64,000 nucleotides of DNA from Auriscalpium vulgare (lineage: Eukaryota; Basidiomycota; Agaricomycetes; Russulales; Auriscalpiaceae), in the NCBI GenBank assembly GCA_019915015.1, contig JAHBBC010000011.1, forward strand, positions 372,001 to 436,000. Reading direction: 5' to 3'. Shown one piece after another: positions 51,337 through 62,346 of this stretch (positions are counted from its first letter, which is position 1; the number at the start of each line of letters is the position of its first letter). The notes under the pieces are model-generated. The model ran no database searches. It was not told the DNA's origin and saw nothing but the letters and a program-made list of their open reading frames with translations. A program made the position numbers and the translations under genes.

Positions 51337-52820
51337 ATGAGCAGCCTCCTCGCCTGCACACTCCTGCTCTCCGGCACCGCCGCCCTCGCCCTCGCCCTCG
51401 CCATCGCGCTCCTCCGCACCCCGCCCAACCGCAACACGCAGCCCATGGTACGTCCCGCGCCCGCTCGATCCGCCGCGATCTCACGCACCCCGCCCTTGCA
51501 CAGTCCCGGAGCACGAAGAAGGCCGACGAGGAGAACATCGCCCAGTTCTGCGCAATCACCGGCGCCAGGTGCGTGTCCTGCGGGTGGGGTGGTGCGGGAG
51601 GTGCTGATGGGGTGCGGGCAGTGTGAAGGAGGCGAAAACGTACCTGAACAAGTACAAGCGCGTCGACGTCGCCGTCGACTCGTACTACAACGACGGGCCG
51701 CGCGCGGACGCGCCCGCCGCGCCGTCGACGAGCGCGCTCAACGCCGTGTTCAACAAGTACAAAGGTGCGTCGCCGCGGTCCGCTTGCGTGGTGCGCGGGT
51801 GCTGAGCGGGCGCAGACGAGGCGGAGGGCGACGTGATCAAGATCGACGGCACGATCCGGCTGTGCGAGGACCTCGGCGTCGACCCGGAGGACGTCGTGCT
51901 ACTCGCGGTCGCGTATGAGCTCAAGTCGCCCGCGGTCGGCGAGTGGACGCGCAAGGGCTGGGTCGATGGGTGGCGCGCGATTGGGTGCGTGGTTGTGCTG
52001 TTTTGTCCGTCTGTCTGGGGCTCTGGGCGCTGTTCCGATGCGCAGGGTATATTTGGAGACGCTTGTGTCGCACCGCTATGCCTCACGACATCCCCGCGGC
52101 GTCTGGAGAGCTTGTCTCCCCACAGCGCTCACACCCACACCCTCATACGTTCCATCTGACTCTGCCCACAGCGCCGACACCCTGCCCGCCATGAAGGCCG
52201 CGCTCCCGCGGCTGCGCACGACGCTCGGCAGCGACGCGGCGTACTTCGCCAAGGTGTACGCATACACGTTCGACTTTGCGCGCGCGGAGGGCCAGCGCAG
52301 CCTCGCGACGGACACCGCGCAGGCATTCTGGGCGCTGCTGCTCCCGCACGCGCTCGCGGGCGGCGCGCTCGCGCGCGACGCGGACGGCGACGCGGCGATG
52401 CGCGCGGGCTGGCAGCCGGAGCACACGGGCTGGTGGTTTGAGTTCCTCGCCGAGCGGGGGGGGCGCGGCGTGAGCAAGGATACGTGGACGATGGTGCGTC
52501 GTTCGGAGCTGTCCTCGGGCCTGCGCTTCGCGTCATGTCCGCGCCGCCTTGCTCCGCGGCGAAGGCAGCGCGAAGGCTTCTCTTCTCTTCTTGTCTTCTG
52601 TTCTCTCCCGCAGCCGCCGCTGACGCGCGCGCCACACAGTTCCTCCAGTTCGTCCGCACGATCGACTCGAAGTTCGAGGAGTACGACCTCGAAGGTGCGT
52701 CGTGGCGTGCCGCGCGCGCCGAGCCGGATGCTGACACTCGCGCATGCAGCGGCGTGGCCGTCGACGATAGACGACTTTGTGACGTGGGCGAAGGCGCGCG
52801 TGGATGCCCAGGGCCCGTAA
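51337..52820 (+). CDS. DCN1: DCN1-like cullin neddylation factor
   Basis: Scaffold E3 that promotes NEDD8 transfer to cullins. A UBA-like domain (ADEENIAQFCAITGASVKEAKTYL in two exons, then KYKRVDVAVDSYYND) is followed by the potentiating-neddylation domain. Its parts are IKIDGTIRLCEDLGVDPEDV, LAVAYELKSPAVGEWTRKGW, LRTTLGSDAAYFAKVYAYTF, SLATDTAQAFWALLLP, WWFEFLAE, FLQFVRTIDSKFEEYDLEG and AAWPSTIDDFVTWAKA. It ends QGP at 52820; six or seven exons. Start is ambiguous. 51337 would add a hydrophobic stretch (CTLLLSGTAALALALAIALL), while the ATG at 51445-51447 directly abuts the first intron donor and gives MSRSTKKADEEN, which fits family N-termini better. Confidence 0.92.
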
Positions 52821-53161
52821 AAGGGAGATTGGATAGCGGGAATGTACTGGATGTTTGTTGTGTTGTGCGTGTAATGATCTTGGTGTACATACTTGCACTG
52901 CAGGGGCAATGCCCACTCGATACATGGGCGGCTCTTGGGTTGCACGACCAGCGGCATTGTACTCCTATCCTAGGGCGTTTACGACGCTAAGCGACCCTTG
53001 TTTTGCCTTTGTTCCCCTGCCCTTGTACATGTCTTGTGTATAAAGTGACCTCCAAGCGACGCAAGCATAGTCCCTCCAATTGGTGTGTCCTGTGTTCGAA
53101 GCCCCTCCAGAAGAGAGATACAGGGTCGCGATCGATCACAGTCATGGGGCACATGCAGTAA
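52821..53161. other. Short intergenic gap
   Basis: DCN1 3' flank and F-box gene promoter; nothing distinctive seen. Confidence 0.4.
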
Positions 53162-54850
53162 GTGCAGTCCTACTCCCAACACGTCTGTACTGATCTTGCC
53201 TTCCAATTGTGCAGATCATCAGGCTCCGTCGACGCCGTCAGTGCAGACTCGACATCCCCCATCGCCACAATTCCTACGGAGCTGCTCGCCGATATCTTCT
53301 CCCTCGTCGCGCGCGACAATCCGCCCCAATGGCGGTCTCCCCCAGCCACGAAGCGTGGCAAGAAGCCGACGTCGGACGTCAGACATCGCAAGGACGACCT
53401 CGGCTGGACCGGCGGGATCCCCGGCGTGTGTCGGCTGTGGCGGGACGTGGCATTGTCCTCGGCGTGCCTCTGGGACCGCGTCGACTTCAGGTTCGGCGAC
53501 GCGTGGATCGCGAGCACGCTCGCCCGCGCCAAGGCAACGCCGCTGTCCATGGTGTTCGGCCAGGAGCGCGCGATGAGCGCGCAGCACGTCGCGCTGCTCG
53601 CGGCGCATCTCCCGCACACACGCACGCTGCACCTCGAACAGGAGGTGGTCGACCAAGACATGCTTCTGGACTTCCGCCGCGCCCTGGCGACCCCGGCGCC
53701 GCTCCTCGAGTCCGCCGCGGTGTTGGTGACCAGCGCGCTGCCTACTTCGCGCCTTGAACCCTACCTTCCGCAAGCGCCGTTCGGCGCAACTCCTCGACTT
53801 CAAAGTCTCGCGTTGCAGGGCATTGCACTGTCCTGGGCAACGCTTCCACAGTCGATGTCCGCGTTGGTCAGCTTGGAACTCAGGAAGACGCTGTATTTCG
53901 CCCCTCCCCGCCCTACTCTCACGTGCCTCCTGGACGTGCTCGAGCGCATGCCTGCGCTGGAGAACCTCCTCTTGGAAGGCCCCGAATCCCTTCCAGAGGC
54001 TCGCACCAGTACTTCTGAAAGCCGATCCGTGGCCCTGCCCTTGAAGACCCTCTTCCTGCTCTCTGGACGAGTGGATGACATCACTCTCGTCTTGCAGAGC
54101 CTCGTTGTCCCTGCCTCGACCGTTCTTCACCTGGAAATAGTGAGAAGTCGCGAAGGGGATGATGTACAAGACCTCGTGCATGTGCTCGGGGCGCACATTC
54201 TCCAAGCCGTGGACGAGCAGGCTCCGCTGAAGGTCCGCTGCTCGCTCATGGAGTACTCGAGCGGCCTTCTATTCCGTGCCGACATGGGCGATACGTGCGC
54301 GATGTTGATTGAAAGCCACCTGCACATGGCGGCGCAGGGCATGCTGCTCCGGGGCCTGATGCGGGCGTACGCGGCGCACAGAGTGGAGGCGCTCGACCTG
54401 AGCACCGACGGCCCGCTCGACGCCTGCGTGGAGATGCTCGCGCCGCTGCAGCGGCTGCGCACGCTCTCCGTCTCCGGCAGGGCCCTGATCGCGCAGGTCT
54501 GTGCTGCGCTCGCGCTCTTCCGGCCCTGCGGCCCCCCAGCGTCGACGTCCGGCTGGAAAAACGTCTTCACATTACCGGAGCACAAGATGTTCGCCGCCGC
54601 AGAGCGCGCGTTCATCCTCCCCGCGCTGGCGGCGCTGACCGTGGACGGCTTGAACTTGAGCGACACGCTGACGCGGCACCCGTGCGAAGTCCTCGCCGCG
54701 TACGACTACCTCCCGCGCTTGAATGCCGCGCGGCAGGTGTGCGGGGCAGGCATGCAGACTCTGTGTCTCGTGCACTGCACACAGGTGAAAGGCTGGGAAG
54801 ATGATTTGAGGAAAGGCTTTCCGGTGGTGGAGACTTCTCAATGCCACTAG
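53162..54850 (+). CDS. F-box protein, basidiomycete type
   Basis: Single open frame of 562 codons. The F-box is at about residues 35-95: ATIPTELLADIFSLVAR...IPGVCRLWRDVALSSACLWDRVDF, with an inserted basic loop (TKRGKKPTSDVRHRK) typical of mushroom F-box families. The rest is leucine-rich, with irregular LRR-like segments (LQSLALQGIAL, ALVSLELRKTLYF, ALENLLLEGPESL, RVEALDLSTDGPL, RLRTLSVSG). It is predicted to be a substrate adaptor of an SCF ubiquitin ligase; the target is unknown. DCN1, which activates cullins, is its immediate upstream neighbour; this is probably coincidence. A short upstream exon cannot be excluded. Confidence 0.8.
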   Translation: MQSYSQHVCTDLAFQLCRSSGSVDAVSADSTSPIATIPTELLADIFSLVARDNPPQWRSPPATKRGKKPTSDVRHRKDDLGWTGGIPGVCRLWRDVALSSACLWDRVDFRFGDAWIASTLARAKATPLSMVFGQERAMSAQHVALLAAHLPHTRTLHLEQEVVDQDMLLDFRRALATPAPLLESAAVLVTSALPTSRLEPYLPQAPFGATPRLQSLALQGIALSWATLPQSMSALVSLELRKTLYFAPPRPTLTCLLDVLERMPALENLLLEGPESLPEARTSTSESRSVALPLKTLFLLSGRVDDITLVLQSLVVPASTVLHLEIVRSREGDDVQDLVHVLGAHILQAVDEQAPLKVRCSLMEYSSGLLFRADMGDTCAMLIESHLHMAAQGMLLRGLMRAYAAHRVEALDLSTDGPLDACVEMLAPLQRLRTLSVSGRALIAQVCAALALFRPCGPPASTSGWKNVFTLPEHKMFAAAERAFILPALAALTVDGLNLSDTLTRHPCEVLAAYDYLPRLNAARQVCGAGMQTLCLVHCTQVKGWEDDLRKGFPVVETSQCH

Positions 54851-55320
54851 CCGGGAAAGACGGACTCATGCAGTCTTTGGAAATAGCGAGAACAAGACTC
54901 TTTTATCATGGAGGCTGTATGCTACAATATAGGCCCATTGTACATTAATTTGACAGCTCCTGCCGTCGTGGAATTTAGTAGCGAGGAAGTCATGCGGGGC
55001 AGGGTTGCAGAGTACTAGTCTGACATTCAAAGGTGCAGGCACGGGACTTGGGTTAAGTCTTAATGACTTCCGGTGAAGGCGATTGAAAAGGAGTGAAACA
55101 GAGGCTTGCTGGCGAACTGACGAGGCGGACGTCTTTTTAAAAAGTCCCATTCCTTGCTGCACGCGCTCGCGTCTTCCAAGCAAGAGCAAATAGCAATTCA
55201 ACCTTGGCTAATACGACATGTTATAATGAATATAGTGAAGTGACATAGTAGTACAGTGTCCGAGTCCGCAACAACAAGTATGTAACAAGTACTGTAATGG
55301 GCACCACGCCTTAGTTGCCT
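54851..55320. other. AT-richer intergenic region between convergent genes
   Basis: 3' flanks of the F-box gene (plus) and paralogue 2 (minus). No coding potential seen. Confidence 0.4.
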
Positions 55321-56656
55321 CTAGGGACCCACGTTCTCCTCGCCACCCACATGTCCGCGAGCAGGCTCGGTCCCGTTGCGTGTCGCCAGCACCTGCCGGA
55401 ATACTAGGTCCTCGTACGCAGCTGCACCAAAGAGGGGCTTGGAGGGTTCGATGTCGCCGACACGCGTCGAGGACGCGGCCGAGGCATCGCAGCCGCGGTT
55501 CAGGATGTCCGCCAACTGCGCAACGGGGGCCGCGTCGAGGGTGTGTACGACATCCTGCGCTGCGTCCCGCATATCAACATCTGCCGCCAAGAAAAGGCTG
55601 TCGGGGGCATCGTCCCACATGCCTGCCTCCGCGTTCAACGCCGTTGTGCGCAACAACGCGTCGGTCTCGTCCTCTTCGAACTCCACATCCTGCTGTAGGC
55701 ACTCAAAGCGCGACGTGGTACCTGCGGGCTCGAGCAGCCCTGCGGTCAGGGCGGAGAGCGTCTGGGACGCGGGGGCTCCGGTGTACACAGGGCTCGCCGG
55801 AAAGGTAAAAAGCCCGTGGGTGGAGGCGGGATCGGTGCCAATGGTGCCGGAGAAGGGGGGGATGACCAAGGTTGGGATGGATAGGGTTGCGGGGTCCTCG
55901 AAGAGGAAGTCGGGCGCTGGCACGAACGCCCGGCGAGGCAGCGGCGCTATTGGGCGGACTGTGGGCGGGGGCGGGGGTGTGCCAAAGAAGAAGTGTGTGT
56001 ATGTCGCAGCGGTGGGATTTTCGAGGGCTGGGGGAGTGGCGGCGCGGAGACGAGAGTCGAGACTGCTCCGGTGCGACGACATGCGCATGTGCTGCGCGGC
56101 AGCAGGAGCAACCGCATTGATAGGGTGGCCGTGTATGAAGCCCAGGTCATCTGAAGTGAAGGAGACGGTGCTCCCTGAGCCATCGGGATCTACACAGCTC
56201 ATGAGATTCGTCTGCGGACGATAGGGAGAAAGACGCACCGGAGTATGCATTAGATGCGTACAGGCGGAAATGCCTCTCGTCCTGTGCGGACGGCGTCGTA
56301 TCGAGGAGCCGTTGCTGAAACACCCAGCGCGCCGTACGGTCTTGGGCCGCAATTTCGGTGGGGCTCGTTGTCTTCGAGGCGCGGATGAGACTTTTGGCAC
56401 TGGGCAGCACACGCACACGCGCAGAGGACGCTGAATCGGACTCCGATTCACTGCTATCGGAGAATATGAGCGACTCGTATAGGGCGAAGGTGCCGGGGAG
56501 CGTGACGGTATTTTGGGGCTGGTCATGGCCGACGAGGGGAGGGGGAGAGAGGGAGGAGGTTGTGGCCGGCGTCATGTCAGGTGCAGAATTGAGTGACGAG
56601 GGGTGCGGGAGGCCGAGGATAGGGTTGAGCATATTTGCGATAGAAAGAGCAGGCAT
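55321..56656 (-). CDS. Unrecognised protein, paralogue 2 of a local pair
   Basis: Two exons. Exon 1: MPALSIANMLNPILGLPHPS, an Asp/Ser-rich segment (SDSSESESDSAS), then RTARWVFQQRLLD and HFRLYASNAYS. An intron (about 56171-56222) is joined in phase 1. Exon 2: DPDGSGSTVSFTSDDLGFIHG, Pro-rich stretches with FFFGTPPPPP, VPAPDFLFEDPATLSIPTLV, an acidic segment (VEFEEDETDALL), and the end GEENVGP at 55321. It matches the gene at 46013-47366 in motif order, intron position and promoter. No known domain; possibly a disordered nuclear regulator, which is inference. Confidence 0.65.
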
Positions 56657-56749
56657 CGTGTCGCGTGGATGGTTCGATGCGTACGGGAAATGCAAGAGAG
56701 AGTGAGTGCGCGGACGAAAGCAAAGCTGGATGAGCAGGCACACGGACAG

Positions 56750-56850
56750 TTTATGGCGCTGCGCGTGCTAGTGTGTCCGTGTCACATGAGCGCGAACTCC
56801 CCATTGTCTGTTGCGGGACACGCATGGTGTGGCAGCCATTATCTAGACGA
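56750..56850 (-). promoter_or_regulatory. Conserved promoter block of paralogue 2
   Basis: TTTATGGCGCTGCGCG, GTGTGTCCGTGTCACATG, GCGCGAA and CCCATTGTCTG recur in the order seen upstream of paralogue 1. A second CCATTATCTAGACGA corresponds to CCATTGTCTGGCGG there. Confidence 0.6.
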
Positions 56851-57716
56851 CGCAGATTACAGGAAGGCAAGCAGTAGCACATTCAAGGACGGGCCAGTCA
56901 TCTGCGGCTGAGACCGCGGTGTGCTGGGCTTCGCATATAAGCAAGAATCCAACTTAAAGACAGCATTGGATTTACGAAGGTTGGCCAGACGCAGACGCGC
57001 TCTAGGCTGGCGCCATGTAGTAGAAGCACAGTACTTGAGGCAGAGGTTGCATGCCGTGGTGCGGGCAGTACTGCCATCATCACGCTAGCCTTCCTGAGCA
57101 ACATAACGGCGTAGGATCTAGCCGATGCCTATGTTTATGCCTGGACAAGGACGGTTGAAGACATGCTCGTAGGTCAGCCCAAGTTCTTGTCCCAGATCGC
57201 ATTCAATCGGTCGTCCCGGCTCAGCTTTGAGCTTCAGAGGGGCACTTCGCCGTCAGTGCGTGACTTTGGCCCAATACCTGAGTACTCAAGTACTGAGTTA
57301 GGGACTGCCGTGTTGGGCTTGGGGCAACTGGATGGTCGAGGTAGTCACGAACCGGTGGACCGCTGGCAGCTGTACGGTCGGCGGCAGCTCGGGCCGGCAA
57401 TCAGCCGTGAAACGCCGGCGCTGGCAGCAATATTGCTCGGCCTCGCAGACGTGAAGATGTGGCGGACGTGCTGGAGCTCGACAAGAGGGCAAGTCACATA
57501 CGGACTCGAGCACTCGGCCAGAACACGAAGCATGAAAATTCACAAAGTGTTCTACGAAATACCACCATACACCCTTATAAGTAATGTGCTGCAATATGTA
57601 CAAGATTGTGCGTATAGAAGCGAATAAGCAAGATAAATGGCTATCGGCAACTTAAGATATACGAGCATGATCACATAATGTGTGCGCTGAGAATCCATCG
57701 TTCGTATGGCATGGTC
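56851..57716. other. Intergenic region, one doubtful open frame
   Basis: A 154-codon plus-strand frame (57163-57627) has no recognisable motif and ordinary composition. I do not support it as a gene. The remainder shows nothing distinctive. Confidence 0.3.
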
Positions 57717-60025
57717 CTATATGTGTGAGTCCGCGTTGGTAGAGCTCGCGAGGGAAGACTGAGGGGCGGTGTGGTAGGACGCCACAGAAGGCAGCGAGTG
57801 CGCGAAGTCGTGGGAGTGCACGGTGCCAGGCCCCAGCTCGCCCAGCTCTGTGACAGCGCTGCTGCCCCCACCATCATGCGCATGCCCTGGCGGCGGAAGG
57901 GGGTCGGCATGTGGCGCGGGCGAAAGCTGCTCCGGCGACGCGACCAGCCGGTGGACGAGCTCGCCTGACTCGCCGTGCTCCGTCACAGGCGTCAGCACCT
58001 CCGCGGCCCCGAGGCTGTTGCTCCTGCTGCGCGGCGGGGCGCCGCCCGCTGGTACCTCGCCGCCGCTCGAGCGCGTCGACGACCCGCCCGACGGCGGCGC
58101 GGTGTGGTACGACGTTGACGTGCCCGAGGAGCCGCGCACAGACGAGCGCGGGCTCGACAGCTCCCCGACCTCCGTGACAGGCACGCCGCGTGGCGGGGCG
58201 GCGTACGTGAGGCTGTTTGACCGGCTCGGCGGCTGGCTCGTGTTGTCACCGACGGAGATTGAGAGCATCGTTGCGCGCGTCGGCGGGCGCGACGAGCTCA
58301 GCGACGCGGTGGTAGGTGAGGGCGGCCACGCGCCCATGCTGCTCATCGCCCGTTCGCGTTCGCGCGAACCGACAGACTCGATAGTCGGCATGCGCCGCAC
58401 GACGCCGCCAAGCACGGCGATGCGCTCGTCAGGGGGCGAAGGCCGCCCAAATTCGTCGATGGAGGTATAGGGTATGTGCGTGTCGAGGACGTGGTGGAAT
58501 GCAGGCATGGGTGGGGGTGGCGAGGGTGAGGGTGAAGGTGAAGGGGATTTGGAGGCAGGGGACCTCAGGTCGAGCCCGTCCTCGATGTCGCGCGAAACCT
58601 GCGAGACGAGGTTGCGGAAACGGTCTGCGAAACCCTGCAGGTCGCTGTCATCGTGCGCAGACCCCAATCCCGAATCATCCTCAGACGACCGTGAGCTGCC
58701 CCCTTGCTGCATGTCGTACACGCTGCGCACGCGGCGGAGAGATCGTGGTGGTGCCCCGCCGCTCTCGCTGGAGCCGACGCCGTGTACGTCGTCCTCTGTC
58801 GTGGCGTCCGTGAGCGAGGGCACGCTTCCGACATGACCGTGGCCGTGGGCAGGCTCCGGGCTCACGTCGGGGATGATCGCGTGGCGGGTGTTGAAGAATG
58901 AGTGTGGGCGAGGGGGCGGCGAAAAAGGGTCTGAGGGTGGATTGCGCGGGGAGAGTGACACGCGGCGGAGAGAAAGCGTCCGTCGTGGCGAGGTCAGCGG
59001 CGGAGAGCTAACTTGACGGTTTTTGTCTGTCAAGTCGGCGAAGTATGGACTAGAAGGTAGGCGGGCGGATTGGTGCGCGCGGTGGATGCAGTGGTAGCCA
59101 ACCTGCGACATGTGAGACGGTTTCAGAAGCGAAAGACACAAAACGATAACGTACCAAAGCTGCAGCGGTGAGGCCAAGCCGGGCTGCTGCTGCTGCAAGC
59201 CACGCGCCCCAAGCAGCGGCGTGCTCCTGGCATTGTCCGCCGGTACCCACCCAGACGACGTCTAAGTCCCAGCGACACCGGCCCTGAAGACTGAGCCCTG
59301 GCGTCGAGGAGCGGTGCCATACAAAGACGAGGGCAAAGTTCACAGCGGCGGGCGCGAGGAGGAAGAGCGATGCGATGAGCGGAAAGAGAAGGGGTGGCGG
59401 GGATAATCGGAAGCGGAGGAACTTGGGAAGGTCGTGCAGGAAAAGACGGTGGGGGATGAGATAGCGGAAGACGATGAGTAATGTCGCGGTGAGGCTGACG
59501 AGGGAGGATATGCCAAGGGCTAGGGCGACGGTTTGCCGGTGGGCGGCGGGGTAGATGACGTAGGCGATGAAGTAGCGCACCGCGGTGTACAGCGCCCATG
59601 CACCTGCAAAGACGTGATTGTAGAGGTCGACGGAAGCAAAGTGAGGAGCACGTACCGATAGCGAGAAGAATTGCCCCGTCCACTGCCCGCAACCGCCTCA
59701 GCCGCTTGCGCGCGGTCCGCTCCCAATACCCCCTGCGCTCGTGGGCCGTGACCGGGTCACCCTCGAGACTGAGGGGCATGTCCCAGGTGGGACTGCGCGT
59801 GTCCGGGTGCGGGGGCTGGCGCGTGAGGAGGTCGTGGAAGGTGGAAGCGTACGGCGTCGCGCCATGCAAAAGGGGCTCGGTCGGATGAGAGTGTGCTGCG
59901 CTCGTCGTTACGGTGATCGCCGACATTGATGATACGACGCGGGAATGGCGTTCATCAGGAGGTGTCTGCGGCGCGTATGATGGCTCGGGCGAGTATATCG
60001 TGTGGTGCAGATCGAGGGCTGACAT
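57717..60025 (-). CDS. Multi-pass membrane protein with long Ser/Pro-rich tail
   Basis: Three exons. Exon 1: MSALDLHHTIYSPEPSYAPQ, a cytosolic head, a basic RKRLRRLRAVDGAILLAI segment. Exon 2 (after an intron at about 59606-59655): WALYTAVRYFIAYVIYP, ALALGISSLVSLTATLLIVFRYL, LLFPLIASLFLLAPAAVNFALVFVW, and a loop with Cys residues (GRCRWDLDVVWVGTGGQC), then AAAARLGLTAAALV: four or five hydrophobic segments. Exon 3 (from about 59105): VGYHCIHRAHQSAR followed by about 450 residues of Ser/Pro/Gly-rich tail with repeated VTEVGEL, VTEHGES, VTELGEL and YHTAPPS, YHTAPQS motifs, ending TNADSHI. Short SP/TP-rich repeats suggest phosphorylation sites. No family is recognised. Confidence 0.75.
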
Positions 60026-60300
60026 GGCGGCGCGTAGAATGATGCGTCAGACCGTCACGTCGATTGCACCGTCGCAGGTATATCTGTGAGGCGCGTCAGA
60101 TGTAGGCTGTGCTCATAGGAGGTAAATGAAGGGGATGGTGGGATGCCGACGGTGTTAAGTCCGACCTGATGCAGATAGCACTGCCTGCGCGGTGCCGCTG
60201 CTACGAGCGCAGAGGACGCGTCTAAATGGGATGCTGTACGTACACGTGCGATTTGGGGAGCGTGCGCCGGGCGTCGTGCACGTTGCTGAGAATTCTGAGA

Positions 60301-60900
60301 TCAAGTGAAGGGTTCGCCAACGAACGCGGAGAGCATGCTCGCCGTGGAGGCCAACTTGACAGGGCGCGTGACTTTTGACTGCTTTTTATCTAAAGGGTTT
60401 ACATAATCGAGGGGGCTTGCTTTTTTGCCTTCAACTTCGTCCCCTGAACCTTCTGCACGCGAGAGCGTGAACGGACGCCTACAGACGCACGGCGGGCCAG
60501 CGACATTGGGTGAGGAAGCATGATGTACGTCGTCCGTGGCGACGGGGCGCGTCACTCCTTCCAATTCGGCCAAAATCCTCGCACTGCCAGCTATTGTCGC
60601 CGAAGGTAAGTAGGCGACCCTAGGCCAGCGTCATTCATGACGATGAATGCTTACCAAGGGCCCTAGTCTCCATTGCTTGCGCAGAAGTCGTTCGTTCCGC
60701 CGGCAACAAGAGCAAGCAAGAGCACGATGCAGATGCATCGAGGAGGTAACCCGCGCTAACGCGACAGATGTCGGACCGCAGGATGATTGTCGGCGTGCTG
60801 TTAGTAGTAGGAAGGGTGAGTTGGCTTGGGGACAGGTGAGTTGGAGAACATGAAGGCGGGAGCAAAGGTGACGGCGACGGATTGCAACGGCGAGCGGAAC
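60301..60900 (-). CDS. Possible small gene, unknown
   Basis: A minus-strand frame ending at 60301 (ELEGVTRPVATDDVHH, SPLDYVNPLDKKQSK, TASMLSAFVGEPFT) looks coding-like. A possible upstream exon lies near 60660-60800 (IILRSDICRVSAGYLLDASA), and a GTAAGC donor-like site stands at about 60651. Start and splicing are unresolved and no homologue is recognised. Confidence 0.3.
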
Positions 60901-61298
60901 CATTCCATCTTGTAGTAACTAGCTTATATGTGCCCGAATGTGTCAAAGAAATGGAGGTACCGGAGAAGTACTTTCCCTATTGAATATGTTGAGCTTGCCA
61001 AATCCTCAGATTCGGGGTAGAGCTTGAGAAACGAGTTGTTGTTGGGCGGGGCGGGGTGGGTTGCACAGTGAACGTTCACGGGGAGTCGCTAGTTACGATG
61101 TGCGCAATCACTCTGCCTCTTCTGGATTCGCTGCATACTAGCGGCGAAGCGATGGCGATCCTGGCGTTTCGTCGGATCTCCGCCCTTAGTACGATGAGTG
61201 CGCGAGGCGCTCTTCCTCCGCTCAGCTTTCACAGGCTTGCACGATACCGCAAACTCCCGTAGCGTCCATCCACATGCTACAGTACATGCACATATGAT

Positions 61299-62346
61299 CT
61301 ACACCAGTAAATCCACTACGCTGGCCGGGTTCCACTCCGCATACGCTCCATTGTCTAGTTCATCCACACGACCGACCGTACCGCCATGCTGCACCCAGCT
61401 GAGCTGCAGCATACGCGCAAAGTCCCCTGGGTTCTTCTTGAGAATCTGCGCCAGCTTATCCTCTGGCAGGTATCGCGGGTTCAGTGTCTTGCCCGTCTTC
61501 ACTTGATACGCGGCAAAAAGCTCATTCAGAGTCTGCGCGGTGGTGTGAGTGGTGGAGGAGGGAGGAAAATGCAATTGCGAAGTACCTTGCGATCACCTTC
61601 GATGCGGAATGTACGCCATTCGAGCTCGGCTGGAGGCTGCGTGGTGAGCGCGTACACGACGAAACGCGCGACGTCCTGTCGCGCCGTGTACGACACCGGT
61701 ACGTTGCCATCAGCGCCCGCCTCCACTTTTCCGTTCTCTATGTCCCATCCGAGGAACCTGTCCAATCCGAGTCATCAGCTCCCCTCCAATTACACTCTGA
61801 CCTAGACTCACTCCTTGAAAATCTGGTCCGCAAATGGCCCCGTATAAAAGACGGCGCTCGGCAAGCCCAATTCCTTCAGCTCTCCCTGAAAGTTTCCCTT
61901 CTGTCCGAAAACCCCCGCCCCGCCCGCATGCTGCGCTGTGGGATTCCCGAACTCGGACGGCACGAAGAGGCGCACGCCCGCAGCGTGTGCCGCGCGCGCG
62001 AGGACGGGCTGCACAGAAAGCGCGTTCGCCTTGTGCGAGAGCGTCGAGACGAGCGCGTCGACGCCGTGACTCGCGAGAGCGTCGGTGAGTGTGTCGATGG
62101 CTTCGGGGGCGTAGGACACCGGGACGATCTTCGGGGCGGGATCGAGCGCGGCGAGCGCAGTATTGTCTGCCTGTCGGGCGGGTAAGTCCCTTGTGGAAGT
62201 AAAAAGAGGGGAAGTAAACCAACGTAACGCGTCAGAACGACGACGCCGTCGATCGTGCCTGCCGCTTTGGCGGCCAGGAGCTCGCGCACGATGTACATGC
62301 CGAGGTTGCCCGCGCCGGCGACTGCTATAACTTTGTATGCGGACAT
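61299..62346 (-). CDS. NmrA-like / isoflavone-reductase-like NAD(P)-binding protein
   Basis: Atypical short-chain dehydrogenase fold. MSAYKVIAVAGAGNLGMYIV holds the nucleotide-binding GxGxxG motif (GAGNLG). After an intron (about 62185-62232): ALAALDPAPKIVPVSYAPEA, DALVSTLSHKANALSVQPVL, AHAAGVRLFVPSEFGNPT (the VPSEFG block typical of this family), FGQKGNFQGELKELGLPSA, VFYTGPFADQIFKE. After further introns: FLGWDIENGKVEAGADGNVP, VSYTARQDVARFVVYALT, FRIEGDRK and TLNELFAAYQVKTGKTL, ending ASVVDLLV at 61299. Size (about 300 aa) fits. Substrate unknown; members act as redox sensors or small-molecule reductases. A TATA-like TGTATAAAT lies at about 62417-62425 upstream. Confidence 0.9.

Noticed and set aside
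57163..57627. 154-codon plus-strand open frame
   Set aside because: No recognisable motif and no promoter or splice evidence; likely chance.
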